DNA of 64,000 nucleotides. Source: Vitellaria paradoxa (Eukaryota; Streptophyta; Magnoliopsida; Ericales; Sapotaceae). Each line of letters starts with the position of its first letter. Position 1 is the stretch's first letter. The DNA lies in assembly GCA_019916065.1 (NCBI GenBank), contig CM034236.1, positions 12,973,167 through 13,037,166 on the forward strand, written 5' to 3'. Of this stretch, positions 33,728-45,959 are shown piece after piece. Made by a program: the position numbers and the translations under genes. Under the pieces are notes generated by a model. The model was not told the DNA's origin and made no database searches. It saw only the letters and a program-made list of their open reading frames with translations.

Positions 33728-33889
33728 TTTGCTTCAATTTTTTCAAGGGTTGGAGTTTTGTGTTTTAGAGGGTGGTTTTGGTCCTACGAGGGGTTTCTTC
33801 TTTCCATCTACTACTTCTAGGGAAGCAAGTGAGGAAGTGGTGAGAACCACTGCAAAAAGGAACAACACTAGAAGGTTTTTGGTAGACAT
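33728..33889 (-). pseudogene. 5' fragment of split proline-rich protein gene (copy A)
   Basis: Start codon at 33887-33889. The signal peptide MSTKNLLVLFLFAVVLTTSS LA is followed by SLEVVDGKKKPLVGPKPPS and an altered-frame tail TQNSNP with TGA at 33743, 48 codons in all. The first 31 residues match the intact copy-B protein closely. A small deletion relative to copy B shifts the frame, then similarity continues (CTTCAATTTTTTC on the plus strand) until the inserted DNA at about 33727. The promoter region is conserved, including the TATA box. Confidence 0.78.
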
Positions 33890-34420
33890 ATATATTAGGG
33901 CTCTATCTGGCTGTGCAAAAGTTGTGAAAATGGGGTGGCCTTTTATAATGGGTCTGAGCCAATGCTGGCTCAACAAGTGCTTGTGACTATTTATCAAAAT
34001 ACAAGTCTTCGTAAAATCGCAAGACTATCAATGAAGTCGTGAGACCAAGTGTAAAAATAGAAACTAATACCTTCCTTTGAATATTAAAGGAATATTAAAT
34101 GTGTTTGGAATTAATATAAATTTATAAAAATTATTGTCTCGCAATTCGTACAGTGAATAAAAATTTTTAATTTTATACATATTATAATAATTTATAAAAA
34201 TTTATATTATTTTATAAAGAATCAAACATCACCATTATGAGTTTTTGATTTTTGATGGTAGGCTGTGGAAACTGGAAACCATCCAAAGTTAATGAAATTG
34301 AGTGGGTCCCGTCAAGCGCCCACCCAGTTGAAAAGTTTGACAAGCGGCTGCTAGGGCAATCGTCAAAAAGTCTGGGTTGGTGAGTTAATAACTTGACTTT
34401 GGTTCCTTTCACTTTTTTTT
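33890..34420 (-). repeat. segmental duplication block A2, promoter side (partner 47492-47750)
   Basis: GTGGCCTTTTATAATGGG, GAGCCAATG.TGGCTCAACAAG, GGCTGTGGAAA, AAAGTTAATGAA, GAGTGGGTC and GTTTGACAAG.GGCT occur in the same order as in 47530-47710. The copy-A spacing is longer because of AT-rich sequence at 33990-34200. Confidence 0.7.
33940..33947 (-). promoter_or_regulatory. conserved TATA box of copy A
   Basis: TATAAAAG on the minus strand, 51 bp upstream of the ATG, in the same context as the copy-B TATA box at 47544-47551. Confidence 0.6.
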
Positions 34421-34729
34421 TTTTTTCTTTTTCTTTTTAGTGATTTAAATTTCCAATCCTATTACGTAAATCAGTTCGAATAATTAAAATTATAAATAAA
34501 AAAGCTAAAAAATACAAAAATCAATTATTCAATTCTACTAATTAATCTTGATTGTTAATTTGCGTAAAATTCACTTAGAACTAAAATAAATTAACGATTA
34601 AAGTATCTATATTATCTCATATTTTAAGCTAACTAACAACCAAATGAAAAATTTGAGACAAAAACTTCATGGTAACCAAACAGAGATTATGTACTTATTT
34701 TTTAATAAGAAACTGATAATAACTATCAG

Positions 34730-34789
34730 CATAACAAGCATTGGTAAAGTTAAAAAAAAGGGAGGGGGGACATAACAAGCATTGGTAAA
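34730..34789. mobile_element. micro-insertion with perfect 19-bp target duplication
   Basis: CATAACAAGCATTGGTAAA is perfectly repeated at 34730-34748 and 34771-34789. The 22-bp insert is GTTAAAAAAAA then GGGAGGGGGGA; reversed it is C-rich then T-rich, ending AAC. It resembles the C-rich 3' end of the SINE at 21134-21250. Confidence 0.65.
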
Positions 34790-34924
34790 ATATCAGTGTT
34801 CGCGAGCACTGTCAATGCATGCATATACCTCACCAATAAAAATCAAATTCCGAAGGAAAAAAATAAGGTTATTTTTATTTTGGATAATAAGAGGAGAATC
34901 AAATAGCTGTAATTCACCCTAAAT

Positions 34925-35373
34925 GGGGGCGTTTGTAGTGTCAAAAAATAATAAAAATAATGAAAATTGTAATTTGATTATTTTTTAGCGTTTGGTATTT
35001 CGAGAGGAAACTACATTTTTTAGAGATGAATAATGCTGTTAGAACGGATTTTGGCAGAATCTTTTTAACTTTTGTATAAGAATGTTAGATTTTAAATCCA
35101 TTAAACTAGATTTTTGAGTCCGTTTCAACAGATTTATGTCAAAATTTTTTGAAAATTTTTGAAAAGTTTTTAAGATTTGTAAAAAAGTTATTAAAATTTG
35201 TAAAAAAATGTATTAGAGTTTGTAAAAATTTACTGAGATATATATGTAGATATATATAAATTTATAAAAATTTCACGACGTACGAGATGAAAAAAATGTG
35301 TTAAAAAATTTTAAAAATTTCAAAATTCTTTAAAGATTCTTTTGACTTTTTTAGCAAACCAAACATGCTCTTA
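34925..35373. mobile_element. MITE-like element
   Basis: GGGGGCGTTTGTAGTG at the left and CAAACCAAACATGCTCTTAG at the right are loosely inverted. The interior has a pair of inverted GATTTTGGCAGAAT / AGTCCGTTTCAACAGATT-type words. Boundaries are approximate. Confidence 0.35.
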
Positions 35374-36570
35374 GTTAAACGCCAAACTAATGACGAAAAT
35401 AGATCAATTTCCTGCATCTTGTTGAAGATTACAAAGCAGTTTTAGGTGTCTATATCTACTATTAAAAGAATATTTTTTTTTTCTTATTCTTCTTCATTCT
35501 AATCATACGTGGCACCATTTTTCTTCATTTCCCCCTTCTTTTAATTTTTTTTAATTTTCTTTTCATTCAAAAATCATTACTTCTTTTGTTCCACATTGCA
35601 GTATGATCATAACTTAATATGTGCATTTTTTTTTAAAATCAATATAGCTGTGATATATAATGTTAATAAACGTGAAGTGAACTTCTAGGGTTCTTGAATG
35701 GGTTCCATTTGCTTAATGATTCACTATAATTAAAAATTTTACATATTTCAAATGCATTAGGAATTAAATTTAAAAATGTAAAAAAAATATTTAAATAATA
35801 ATTAGGCTTGTAAAAGAGTTTAAATTGTCTTAAAATAAAAACTCTTAATGTTTTTATTTTATATTAGGCTTTCGAGCAATTTTTTTATTCCAATTTTAAA
35901 TTTAAATTGGTAACGTTGGCTATATGATTAATAATAATGTTTTTAATTTGAGTTATTTTTATAAAACCAATCATAAAATTATTTTATTCTATTTATCTAT
36001 TTCTAATACATATAATAAGATTGTGTAATTACTTCATTTTTCTCATTGAACTAACTCTTACGTAACACTCCCTAATTCACTATTCTTCTTTTTCATTTTC
36101 TTTTTTCTTTTTTACAATTCTTTGAATAAAATACTATTTTCTTATTTTTCAACGCTTTTTTTTCTCATTCATAAACTCCTTATTTTTGAAAAAACCAAAA
36201 AATGCTATAAAAAATAATCACAATCAATTACAAAGAAAGCAAGGATGCAAGATCTTAACAAGAGAAACTCTAAAATCACTTTTAGGTAAAACTTCGAGTC
36301 TATAAGATGATTAATCTGAAAATTAATCCACTTTTAAATCAAAAAGTTATAAGAGATTTGTTAAATATAGAGTAAAATTATATCCCATCTTAACTTTATT
36401 CTTTTCTTACTCGTTTGAACTCACGATAAACCAAGCTCATAAATTGACTTCGTTTTTAAACCCGAATGGCACCTCTTAGAACCCATGAATGTTCTTCTTC
36501 ATCAAAATGAAAAGTTGAATCATTGTTTTTTTTAAACTCAACTTGTTGATCTCTTTAATTTAAATACTAG
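35374..36570. other. intergenic, no recognised feature
   Basis: AT-rich DNA without recognisable gene or bounded repeat. Confidence 0.45.
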
Positions 36571-37390
36571 GGATTTAGATATTAGGGTTTACTCAATGGA
36601 ACGAGAGAGATCCACAAACGCTGTTGGAAAATAATCTTTTAATATTCAGCAATTAAGGCACACAAGAGTCTCAATTTGAAAAAATTTAGCAAAAATTCCA
36701 ACAAGTCGCTCAAATGCCCTTCGAGCATGTCTTAGATGCTCGAACTCCCTTCAAGTAAATTTTCTAAAATCTTGAGCGCTTGAACCTGGTTCAAGCACTT
36801 TCCTGTAACATGGCTCGAGCACCTTTCGAGGGGATTTTTCAGATTGCTATGTGCTTGAAGTCTTTAAGCTCCCTCACTATTACATAAAATGTTTAAATTG
36901 ATCTTCTTTGAATTCAGGAATGACTCGACTAACAAGATTCGATTCTTGACACTTTAAAATTAGTACAAACTTAAATTTTGACGTGCAATTGTCATTGAAT
37001 AAAAATAATGAACCTAACAATTTTTTCCTTGACAATTGCATGGAAAGCCATAAACAAGAAACCTAAAAATATATATATATATATATATATGACTGACTGA
37101 CTCCTAATCTAAATTTACAATAACTACCCAAAAAAATACCAACTCAATAATCTCCCCCCTCAATATCAGTCTTGATTACCTGAAAAGAAACACAATAAAA
37201 AGAACAACCTGCACCAAATTATGAATCTATGATATACACAATAAGCTTATGGTACAACTTCAACAACAATACCAACTCTCCCCTTCTTTTTGTCATGTAA
37301 TTTTCAGGATAATCAGAAAAAAGATAAAAAAAACAACCAAACAAAAACCATCCTAATGAAATTCATATTGATTCCATCAAAGACAAAAAT
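36571..37390. mobile_element. LTR-retroelement remnant (possibly SIRE-type copia)
   Basis: CTCGAAC/CTCGAGC-rich words repeat between 36715 and 36860 (for example GATGCTCGAACTCCCTTC and GGCTCGAGCACCTTTCGAG). At 37280, CTCTCCCCTTCTTTTTGTCAT on the plus strand reads as a GACAAAAAG..GGGGAG motif on the minus strand, typical of the 3' internal end of SIRE-type elements. No ORF survives. Inference from motifs only. Confidence 0.35.
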
Positions 37391-38073
37391 ATAAATAATA
37401 AATTATAAGAAAAATAAGTCGTTACATTTTGTAACATGTCTAATTTTTATTGATGAAGAGTACATGTAAAATCTAGTTAGCTCTATCAGATACAATATTT
37501 TTTAAAGTAATAAATTTTAAAACAATGTAAATATTGTATGCCTCTCCTTGAAAGTAACCGCTTGAATACTTTTAAATTTTCTTGTCTTTTTTTTTCTTTT
37601 CTTTTCTTTTCTTTTTTTCATGGAAAGAAAGTGCCTCCTAATTTTTTAGGATTCAGTGGATCTAAAATTAGCTTTCAAATTTAGGACTCTGAATGTGAAT
37701 CTTAACTATTCAATCAATTTGTGGATTTTTCAATGAATTCACAGATTTTCAGTGGATTCTTCCTGGGTTATCTTTAGCAGGAAAGTTCTCTCTCTCCTCA
37801 CTTGATTTTAATTTTCTCTCTCTCCACTTCAAACTTAATTACTTAATGTTTTCTTTTTTGTTTTTTTAATTATTTACTAATTTATTCTTGAAAAAGTGAA
37901 AAACTATTTTTTTAAATGAAGTGCCAGATTTAATGTTTTTTTGAAATTATTTAACTTCAGATTAATTGAATTGCTAAGATACAAATTCAGGGCCTGAAGG
38001 GCCTCTGAATCCAAATTTTTATTGGTTGCTCTCTTTTATGACGGCAGAAAATTGGAGTTACAACCAGTAACAG
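37391..38073. other. intergenic, no recognised feature
   Basis: T/C-rich tracts (37580-37620) and CTCTCTC runs, without gene or repeat boundary. Confidence 0.45.
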
Positions 38074-38135
38074 TCAAATAAAAGTTGCTTAACCCCCCCC
38101 CCCCCCCCCCAAAAAAAAAATCAAATAAAAGTTAC
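38074..38135 (+). mobile_element. micro-insertion TTAA-C18-A10 with 15-bp target duplication
   Basis: TCAAATAAAAGTTGC (38074-38088) recurs as TCAAATAAAAGTTAC (38121-38135). The 32-bp insert is TTAA, eighteen C and ten A. The C run may have expanded after insertion. This explains an otherwise odd homopolymer junction. Confidence 0.65.
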
Positions 38136-38290
38136 AAACAACCGTTAAACCGTCAGCTTCAGTGCAAAAATAACCCATTTTGGCTTCTTCAAGCAAATAC
38201 ATCACAACAGGAATCATGGAATTAGGCAAGAAATGTGAAGCTTCATTTCAAAAAAGAAGAAAAAAAGAAAGGAAAACAAAAAGAAACTTA

Positions 38291-38321
<31 letters not shown>

Positions 38322-38559
38322 GATATTTGATGATTTTAAACAGTAGCCAAGTGTAATCCCTTCCATCCAGCCATCCATCGAGCCGATATCACATCAAACA
38401 GTAGATTTCACCTCTTGTGTGATTAAAAGCGAAATACTTTGAATAGATTATCTGAAAGTCCTTGGACTTGGATTCATCCCAATGTATATATCCCACCTCC
38501 TCCACGAATAGAAGAGGAAGACCTGAATCCTATTCTATCAGAAAATAAATATAGGGACA

Positions 38560-40560
38560 AGCTCCTGCACAGGAAAATCAAGACATTGTCGATTGATAAT
38601 CCAAGCACACTTTGGCAAATACAAACATTAATCCAAGTCATTATCCCTACTAATCCAAAAATCTTCCTTTACTCGGTATTATAGGCGTAAATAAGAGAAT
38701 CCCTCCAAAATTGATAATTCCATGAGTAATAACTTGCCCAATTAGCAGGTCCTCCAAACCCAAAAAATAAATAAATAAATAAATAAAATAAAATAAAATA
38801 ATGAGTTATTTAGGATATGTTTGGCAACATTGTTATTTTTCTGTTTATATTTATCTGTTATTATTTTTTTTTATTTTTTAAAATAAAAACTAAAATTATG
38901 TTTAGAAATATAATTTTATTTATAATTATTATTTTTATTTAATAAAATATTTAATTTTATTAATTTTTTAAAAATTAATTAAATTTAATAAAATATATTT
39001 CATATTAATTTAATTTAATTGATTTAAATAAATTATTTACTAAACATAATTTAATTCGATAAATATAAAATATATATTAAATTATAATTTAATTATATTA
39101 TTTATTAGAAACAACTGAATAAAATATAATTATTATATTATTTAATTCAGGAAATATAAACTATATTGATTATTTATTAAAAATAATTGAATAAAATATA
39201 TTTCACAGTAATTTAAATAATTTAATTATGATAAACATTAAAAATAATTTAATAAAATATATTTTATATTAATCAAATTAATTAATTTAATTTAATTATA
39301 TTATTTATTATAAATAATTTTAGTTTGATAAAATATTTAAATAAAATAATTCATTTTACTATGATGCATTAAAAAATAGACAAAGTGTTAAAATTAATGA
39401 AGTATTTACAATAGAAAAAATAGAGTGAAAAAAATTCTTTTTTTTTTATATTTTTCTATCTAAATTTTCAATTTTTTAGGAAAAAAATAGAAATAAATTT
39501 AACAAACATATATCCATTAATAATTTACAAAATTAAAAAAAAATTGTTACCAAACAAGAGCTTAATGTTGTAGTCCAATGTGGTTGTGGCCTGATTACTC
39601 ATCATTTTGTGGAAATACCTCCATAATTTGGATCAAATTTCTAGCAAAGTCTCAGCGGGTTGTTGGAAGGAGTCCAGCTACACGGGTGGATTTTCTCGCG
39701 AATCCGACTTCCACTATCACCATTCCTAAAAAATGAGAACTAAAATTGTATTTAGAAATATAATTTTATTTATAATTATTATTTTTATTTAAAAAATATT
39801 TAATTTTATTAATTTTTTAAAAATTAATTGAATTTAATAAAATATATTTCATATTAATTTAATTTAATTAATTTAAATAAATTATTTACTAAACATAATT
39901 TAATTTAATAAATATAAAATATATATTTAATTATATTATTTATTAAAAAATGAATAAAATATAATTATTATCTTATTTAATTCAAGAAATATAAAATATA
40001 TTGATTATTTATTAAAAATAATTGAATAAAATATATTTCACAGTAATTTAAATAATTTAATTATGATATTCATTAAAAATAATTTAATAAAATATATTTT
40101 TTATTAATAAAATTAATTAATTTAATTTAATTATATTATTTATTATAAATAATTTTAGTTTAATAAAATATTTAAATAAAATAATTCATTTTATTATGAT
40201 ACACTAAAAAATAGACAAAGTGTTAAAATTAATAAAATATTTATAACAGAAAAAATAAAGTGAAAATATTTTTTTATTTATATATTTCTATCTAAATTTT
40301 TAATTTTTTAGAGAAAAAATAAAAATAGATTTAACAAACATATATCTATTAATAATTTACAAAATTTAAAAAAAATTTGTTACCAAACAAGAGCTTAATG
40401 TTGTAGTCCAATGTCGTTGTGGTCTGATTACTCATCATTATGTGGAAATTCCTCCATAAATTGGATCAAATTTCTAGCAAAGTCTCAGCGGGCTGTTGGC
40501 AAGATTCCAGCCACACGGGTGGATTTTCTCGCGAATCCGACTTCCACTATCACCACTTCC
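38560..40560. repeat. segmental duplication block B1 (partner 21590-22585)
   Basis: Collinear with A1: GACATTGTCGATTGATAATCC, ATTATAGGCGTAAATAAG, an AT-rich body, then CTCCATAATTTGGATCAAATTTC. The latter half is tandemly duplicated in B1 only. Confidence 0.65.
38890..40553 (+). repeat. tandem duplication, two units of about 840 bp
   Basis: Unit 1 (38890-39720) and unit 2 (39740-40553) each start CTAAAATT.T.TTTAGAAATATAA. Each ends with CGGGTGGATTTTCTCGCGAATC, CGACTTCCACTATCACC. The offset is 850 bp at the left and 833 bp at the right. Some AT-rich parts differ by small indels. The conserved end segment contains no long ORF. Confidence 0.85.
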
Positions 40561-40758
40561 ATTGGCCCACCATTTAAGTTTTCCATTATTCTAATTGATA
40601 ACGAATTTGGGTAATAATAAATCAATCAGAATCCATTTTGCGTCAAAAAGATATGGTTAAGTGCATTCCAGTGTGTAATTACTAATGCATGACGCATGTA
40701 GAGATATTGGATTCCAAGAAACCGATTTTGACATTTGGGGCCGATGAGACAAGCACTT

Positions 40759-41170
40759 AGGCTGTGTTTGTTCGAGGGATTGGATGATAAGGGATAATTA
40801 ATATCGTAAGGTTCACAAATAGAATTGAATAAAAGATGGGATTAACTTTCTATGTGATATTATTTTTTGGGTGTTTAATTAGTGGGATATAAAGTGGGAT
40901 AAAAAGTATGATTTGATATGTGATGTGATAAAAAATAATTTTTGACATTTGAATTTTAGCGGGAAATAAATCCAAAAATAGAGTATTAATAATACCACAT
41001 ACCTCCTGGGATAACTCATCCAGTGAAAGGCCGGATTAAACATCAAATCCGTGAGCTCCACGGATTCATTGTTTGGAGCCAAAAAACGTAGCAAACACTG
41101 CATTCAAGTGGGACCCACGTATAAACAATCCAATCCGACGTTTACATCCAAGAAACAAACGAGGCCACTA
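40759..41170. mobile_element. MITE-like element, about 410 bp
   Basis: TTAGGCTGTGTTTGTTCGAGG at the left and AAGAAACAAACGAGGCCACTA at the right are imperfect inverted ends with a GTTTGTT/AACAAAC core. The inner GGATTGGATG / CAATCCAATCC words also pair. Non-coding. Confidence 0.5.
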
Positions 41171-42940
41171 TCAATGATCAATAGGTTTCACGGATTCGGG
41201 GTAGGTCCGGTGCACCGGATCGTTCGATGCACCTGCGAACCATTGAATCAAAATGTTACTGTTTGATCTAACGATCCGCAGGTGTACCAAACTTACCCCC
41301 AACCTAAATTTCACCTAATCTGTGTCAATTAGAAAACAACATATGTGCCACGAGTCTTTAAAAATCTTTTGAATGTTTATGTTGGTACTGTTTGGCAACT
41401 CAAAAAAATATCAAAAGTTACATTTTGTAACTTTTGATGTATTTGGCAAAATCATAAATTTTCTCACTTTTTTAATTTGTTACAGTAAAAAGTATATTCC
41501 ATAATTACAACTTTTTTAATTTGCTATAATAAAAAATATACCAAACACTCAAAAATTACCACTTTTTTGTTTTGTTACGGTAAAAAATTTACCAAATACT
41601 CAAAAGTTACTAAAAAATACTAAAAATTTCACTTGATTCAACCAAATACATAAAAAAGTATAAAAAAACACCTAAAAATTACCGAAACTTAAGTTTTTAT
41701 AAACTTCCAAACACCCCCGTTATTGTCATCATTCCTCAAGCGAACCCACCTTTGGATATTGGTGACCTGTGAACCAGTACAAACGGGAAACTCTTGCAAG
41801 TGATTGAGTGCCGTTTGGAGCGAAGAAGTTCAAAAAAATTTTTTAAAAAATTTAAAAACTTCAACTTTTTGAGAATTTAATAAATCTTAACTCTTTTAAA
41901 ATTTTGTCAAAACCTATTGAAACAAATTATTACACTTCATTTTAACGGAGTATGACAGATTTTTAAAAAAATTGAAATGAAATTTATACTAAAAAGTTTT
42001 ATAAAATTTTAAAAATTTTTAAGATTCTCTATTAAAATTTTTGGCATACGTCATTTTATATAATTTTTAATAATTTTATATCAAATCAAATATAAACATC
42101 TAATTATCATTTTAAAACAACTTTTTATACTTTAAATTTCAAAAAATTTTACTTCTGTAAACTTTTGGAGTTTTTCATACTAAACGAAGTGTTTGTTTGG
42201 AAAAAAACATTTTTTTTAAATAATCAAATTTATTTACTTATATTTTATTTTTTTTTTAAATTTTGAAAGATAAAAATATTAAATTAACAATAAATTAAAA
42301 AATTAACTACTAAAAAATTAACTTTTTTCTTTTTCAAACATAAAAAAAACTAAATTTTTATAGTAACTAGTTAGTAGCACCCAACTACCAACAAAAAAAA
42401 TTAAAAAAAGAAAATTTTATTTCTTGTAAGCTCAGCCCAACTACGAGGGACTTATCTCATTACTGTTGGTAATATTACACAATAACACAAATTCCAGATG
42501 GATACAAATTACACAGACAAAATACTAATGTAACTTGGTAAGAATAAGTTAATTCAAATTAATTGATATAATTTAATTTAATATTAAAATAAATTAACTA
42601 TTTAACGTACCAAATATGAATAAGCATGGTTATAAATTTCAACCTGATGCAAATATGATGTGATAAGAATGAGTTAATCGAAATTAATTGATACGATTTG
42701 ACTTAATTTTAAAATAAATTTATTATTTAAAATATTAACTACAAATAAGCGCGATCGTAAAATTGAACATCACACCATATAATTTTCAATAGTTGATGAT
42801 TAGGGATGCAAATTTACTCACATCCCGTTCTTTCAATGGAAAGGATAAACATTACATGTTAAGCTTGTAGCAAAGGTACCAACCTATATATATATATATA
42901 TATACCGTTTGCCCATTTATATCATACCAACACAATATTA
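41171..42940. other. intergenic with probable MITEs
   Basis: 41393-41724 has TACTGTTTGGCAACTC and CTTCCAAACACCCCCGTTA ends with three TGTTAC.GTAAAAA words inside. 41810-42195 has GTGCCGTTTGGAGCG and ACTAAACGAAGTG ends. A diverged direct repeat lies near 42530-42610 and 42660-42735 (AAGAATGAGTTAATCGAAATTAATTGATA type). No gene is visible. Confidence 0.4.
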
Positions 42941-43555
42941 GGGGTGAGCATTGGTTGGTACGGTTTAAAAATAATAACTTTCATAATCGAACTGAATATT
43001 TTTGAAAATTAAAAATAATAACCAAATTGACCAAATAATATGTATCAACCAAACATTAATCGAACCGAATTTTTTGCTTTGGTTACGGTCAGTTCGGTTA
43101 AATAGGCTTATTAATTTAAATATATTTTTTATAATTTAGTTATAGAGATAAAATAATAATTTTTTATTTTAAGTTCAACAAAAAACATAATGTCATCGAA
43201 GCATTAAAATTCTAAATTTTAAATTACAAAAGCCAATATATGTTTCTATTAAATCATAATTAAGAAAATAAAATTCTTAATGAAAATAAAAAAGAACAGT
43301 TTGAATTGAAAAAAAAAATAAAACAAAAATAAGGGTGAAAATTGAAGTGACAGTGTATAATTGTGTATATTAAGGACGTAAGTAATGTGCTATATATTTA
43401 ATCATCCGAAATTCAAAAGACATGGTATTTCAAAAGTTAATTATATTTAATACTATATATGATTATTTATTGAAACCTGAGAATGAATACTTTAATAGTT
43501 CTCTTTGGAATTTTAAAAATCATGAAATTTCAAAAGTTAAGCGTATTAAAATCAA

Positions 43556-43595
<40 letters not shown>

Positions 43596-43783
43596 TAAAT
43601 ATTATGTATTTTAATTATGTTAATTCAGTTTAAAAAATTTAAAATCATATTCAAAATCGATAACCGTTATTTTAAAAAAAAATTAACCGAATCAATTACT
43701 GCTAAAATAATAACCGAACTAAACTTCTTAAATTTGGTCGATGCAGTTCAATAATTAAATTTTAACCAAATTGTGCACACCCC
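42941..43783. mobile_element. TIR element with GGGGTGAGCA/TGCACACCCC ends, 843 bp
   Basis: GGGGTGAGCATTGG at the left pairs with the reverse of ATTGTGCACACCCC at the right, and TA flanks both sides. Inner pairs (GTTCGGTTAA and TTAACCGAA) continue the inverted arrangement. Ends of this form are common in plant genomes; the superfamily is unsure. A (TA)n run lies at 43560-43590. Confidence 0.6.
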
Positions 43784-44099
43784 TACACCACACCCATCGC
43801 CCCTTGATTTTTAAACTAACTTTTTAATCATTTCATTGATATTAGCAAATTTAAGAATGACATTTGCCATCACACATGGAAAGCTTCGATTTTGTGTACT
43901 TTCATTTCATAGCTTAATGTTAGTAAATAAAAAAAATAAATAAATAAAGATTCAACACGCGACATCATTCCGATTATGTTCATTAAGCTCATTCACCGAT
44001 TTTAGTACTCAGTTCCTAATGAAGCACATGATCACTTTTTCGACTTTAAGAAGTTACCTCTAGAATAGATGATTAAGGTTTTAGTTCATTAATTTTTAG

Positions 44100-44543
44100 C
44101 TATATGATAATATTATACCTACTCTAATTGGTTATTGTAATAAGGGGGATGATGTGATAATTATTTTTCTTAAATTTGTCACATTTCACCGTAAATAATC
44201 CCACGTGCATAAATGAAATGTAAGTTATCATTGTAATTACTTAAAAAACAGATAAGTTAGTGAAATTAATGAAATATTATTATCAAATTTGTATCTCACT
44301 AATTCTGATATTTTTCTCATTTATATATAATTTAATTTGTAATTATTAATAAAAAATGTACGCTCATTATTGTTTACAAAACTGTTTCTATCAAATAGTA
44401 TCTAATTTCTTAATTGATTAGATGGTTGGACAATACTTGATCGGGAATTACCTTCCTGACCTACTTTTTTTTTTGTTTTGACTGTTTTTCCTGTAAGCAG
44501 ATACTTCATCTATGGGAGAAAATTTTGTGAATGCGTGTAGCAC
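44100..44543 (+). repeat. diverged duplicate of 45960-46430, unit 1
   Basis: GATAATGTGATAATTAT-type start, CACATTTCA.C..TAAATAATCCC, CTAATTATTGTT..CAAAACT, then TAATTAGA.T near the end match 45960-46430 in order and orientation. Moderately diverged, non-coding. Confidence 0.45.
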
Positions 44544-44740
44544 GCGCGGAGGAGATTTTTATCCCCTGCGCACTTACTTTCATGGCATATATTTTAATCT
44601 CGCATTAATAAGGCAAGTTGTTATTGGTTAATGGATATACTACTTTATGGCGCGGAGGAGATTTTTATCCCCGGCGCGCTTGCTTTCATGGCTTATATTT
44701 TAATCTCGAATTAATAAGGCAAGTTGTTATTGGTTGTGAG
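44544..44740 (+). repeat. 105-bp tandem duplication with a GC-rich core
   Basis: GCGCGGAGGAGATTTTTATCC starts at 44544 and 44649. The shared unit continues through CTTTCATGGC.TATATTTTAATCTCG and AAGGCAAGTTGTTATTGGTT. Confidence 0.85.
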
Positions 44741-45650
44741 ATACTATTTTAATAATATAATCTTTGGTAAATAATAGTTATGATCTAAGAATGTAAATGA
44801 ACGGGACATGGGTCACTTCCAACCCGATCCTAATGAGAAAATTATTTTGTATACATTTCGGGCTAGTTTGGTAGCATATTATTATTTTAATTTTGATAAA
44901 ATAAATTATTATAATAATAAATTATTTATTGAAAGAATTTTTATTTAATAAAATATTTGAATAAATTAATTCATTTTAATTAATATGATGTAACAAAAAA
45001 TGGATAAAATATTAAAATTAACAGAATATTTATAAAAAAATCAAGAGTGAAAACATATGATTTTTTTTTTTACAATTTTCTATTTAAGTTTTTAATTTTT
45101 CAGCAACAAAAAAAAAAAAAAAAATGTCATCCCAAAGCGTAAATGAGTAGAATAATGACAAGAATATTATAAATGAGTAGATGGTTTTTCATTTCTACGT
45201 ATCCCTACTATGGGTTTCTCATCAAGTACCCTCGTAAATAAATGTCATCCCAAAGCATGTGTTTAATTACGTAACCTTGCTTTTGGGGCCACGAAATCTA
45301 TGATTTGATGGACTTCTCTTGGCCTTTCGAGCCACCTAGAAGACAATTCCGAGTGAATTTTGCTTCTTTGTAAAAGCACTCAAAAGTGTACTCGGGCATA
45401 TCACGGGAGTGCGCTCTTCATTAATTAGAGAAATTAGTCCCAAGTGTTGTCTTTTTGTGTCACTTCCTCCGGCTTGGTCTCCCCCTTTTTTTTACTTTGA
45501 TAGAGAGATTATTTATAAAATTATTGTCGATAAGCCACCGATAATTAAGAATTTGGCCATAGACCATGCAGCGGAAGCTCACTCAAAATTTTATACACAA
45601 CACAAATGTTGAGTTGTGAAATTGGAAAAAAGGTATAAGAACTTCCTCAA
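44741..45650. other. intergenic, no recognised gene
   Basis: Includes an AT-rich block like those at 38.9 kb and a short repeat of AATGTCATCCCAAAGC (45123 and 45241). A 67-codon ORF at 45409 has no recognisable features. Confidence 0.4.
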
Positions 45651-45705
45651 AGTGTATATTGCATCTCATTTTTTTTTTTTTTGGTAAGTATATATTGCAT
45701 CTCAT
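45651..45705 (-). mobile_element. micro-insertion (TACC-poly A, minus strand) with 19-bp target duplication
   Basis: AGTGTATATTGCATCTCAT (45651-45669) recurs with one mismatch at 45687-45705. The 17 bp between are thirteen T followed by GGTA. Confidence 0.65.
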
Positions 45706-45959
45706 ATTTTTATCAGAATCTCAAATCCCAATTTGGCGTATTCTAATTTTTCAAATTACCTTGCAAGACACATCATTAATACTGCCAGTGCATAAATATA
45801 TATATATGTGTGTGTATGTTAGTACAAAAGATATACTTAGACATTCGACAATCATTCCGAACACACACTTAATGATTGGTCTCGGGCACAAGATTATTCC
45901 CGATTTTAAGTATATATCATTGGAATGTATTGTTAATGTTTTCGTTTATTTATAATTAT

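Noticed and set aside
38439..38684. 81-codon ORF with YIPPPPRIEEEDLNP
   Set aside because: Part of it lies in the duplicated block, where copy A (21.6 kb) does not keep the frame. No promoter or family match was recognised.
45409..45612. 67-codon ORF in a less AT-rich stretch
   Set aside because: No motif, no paralogue in the window and no promoter signal; chance ORF length.
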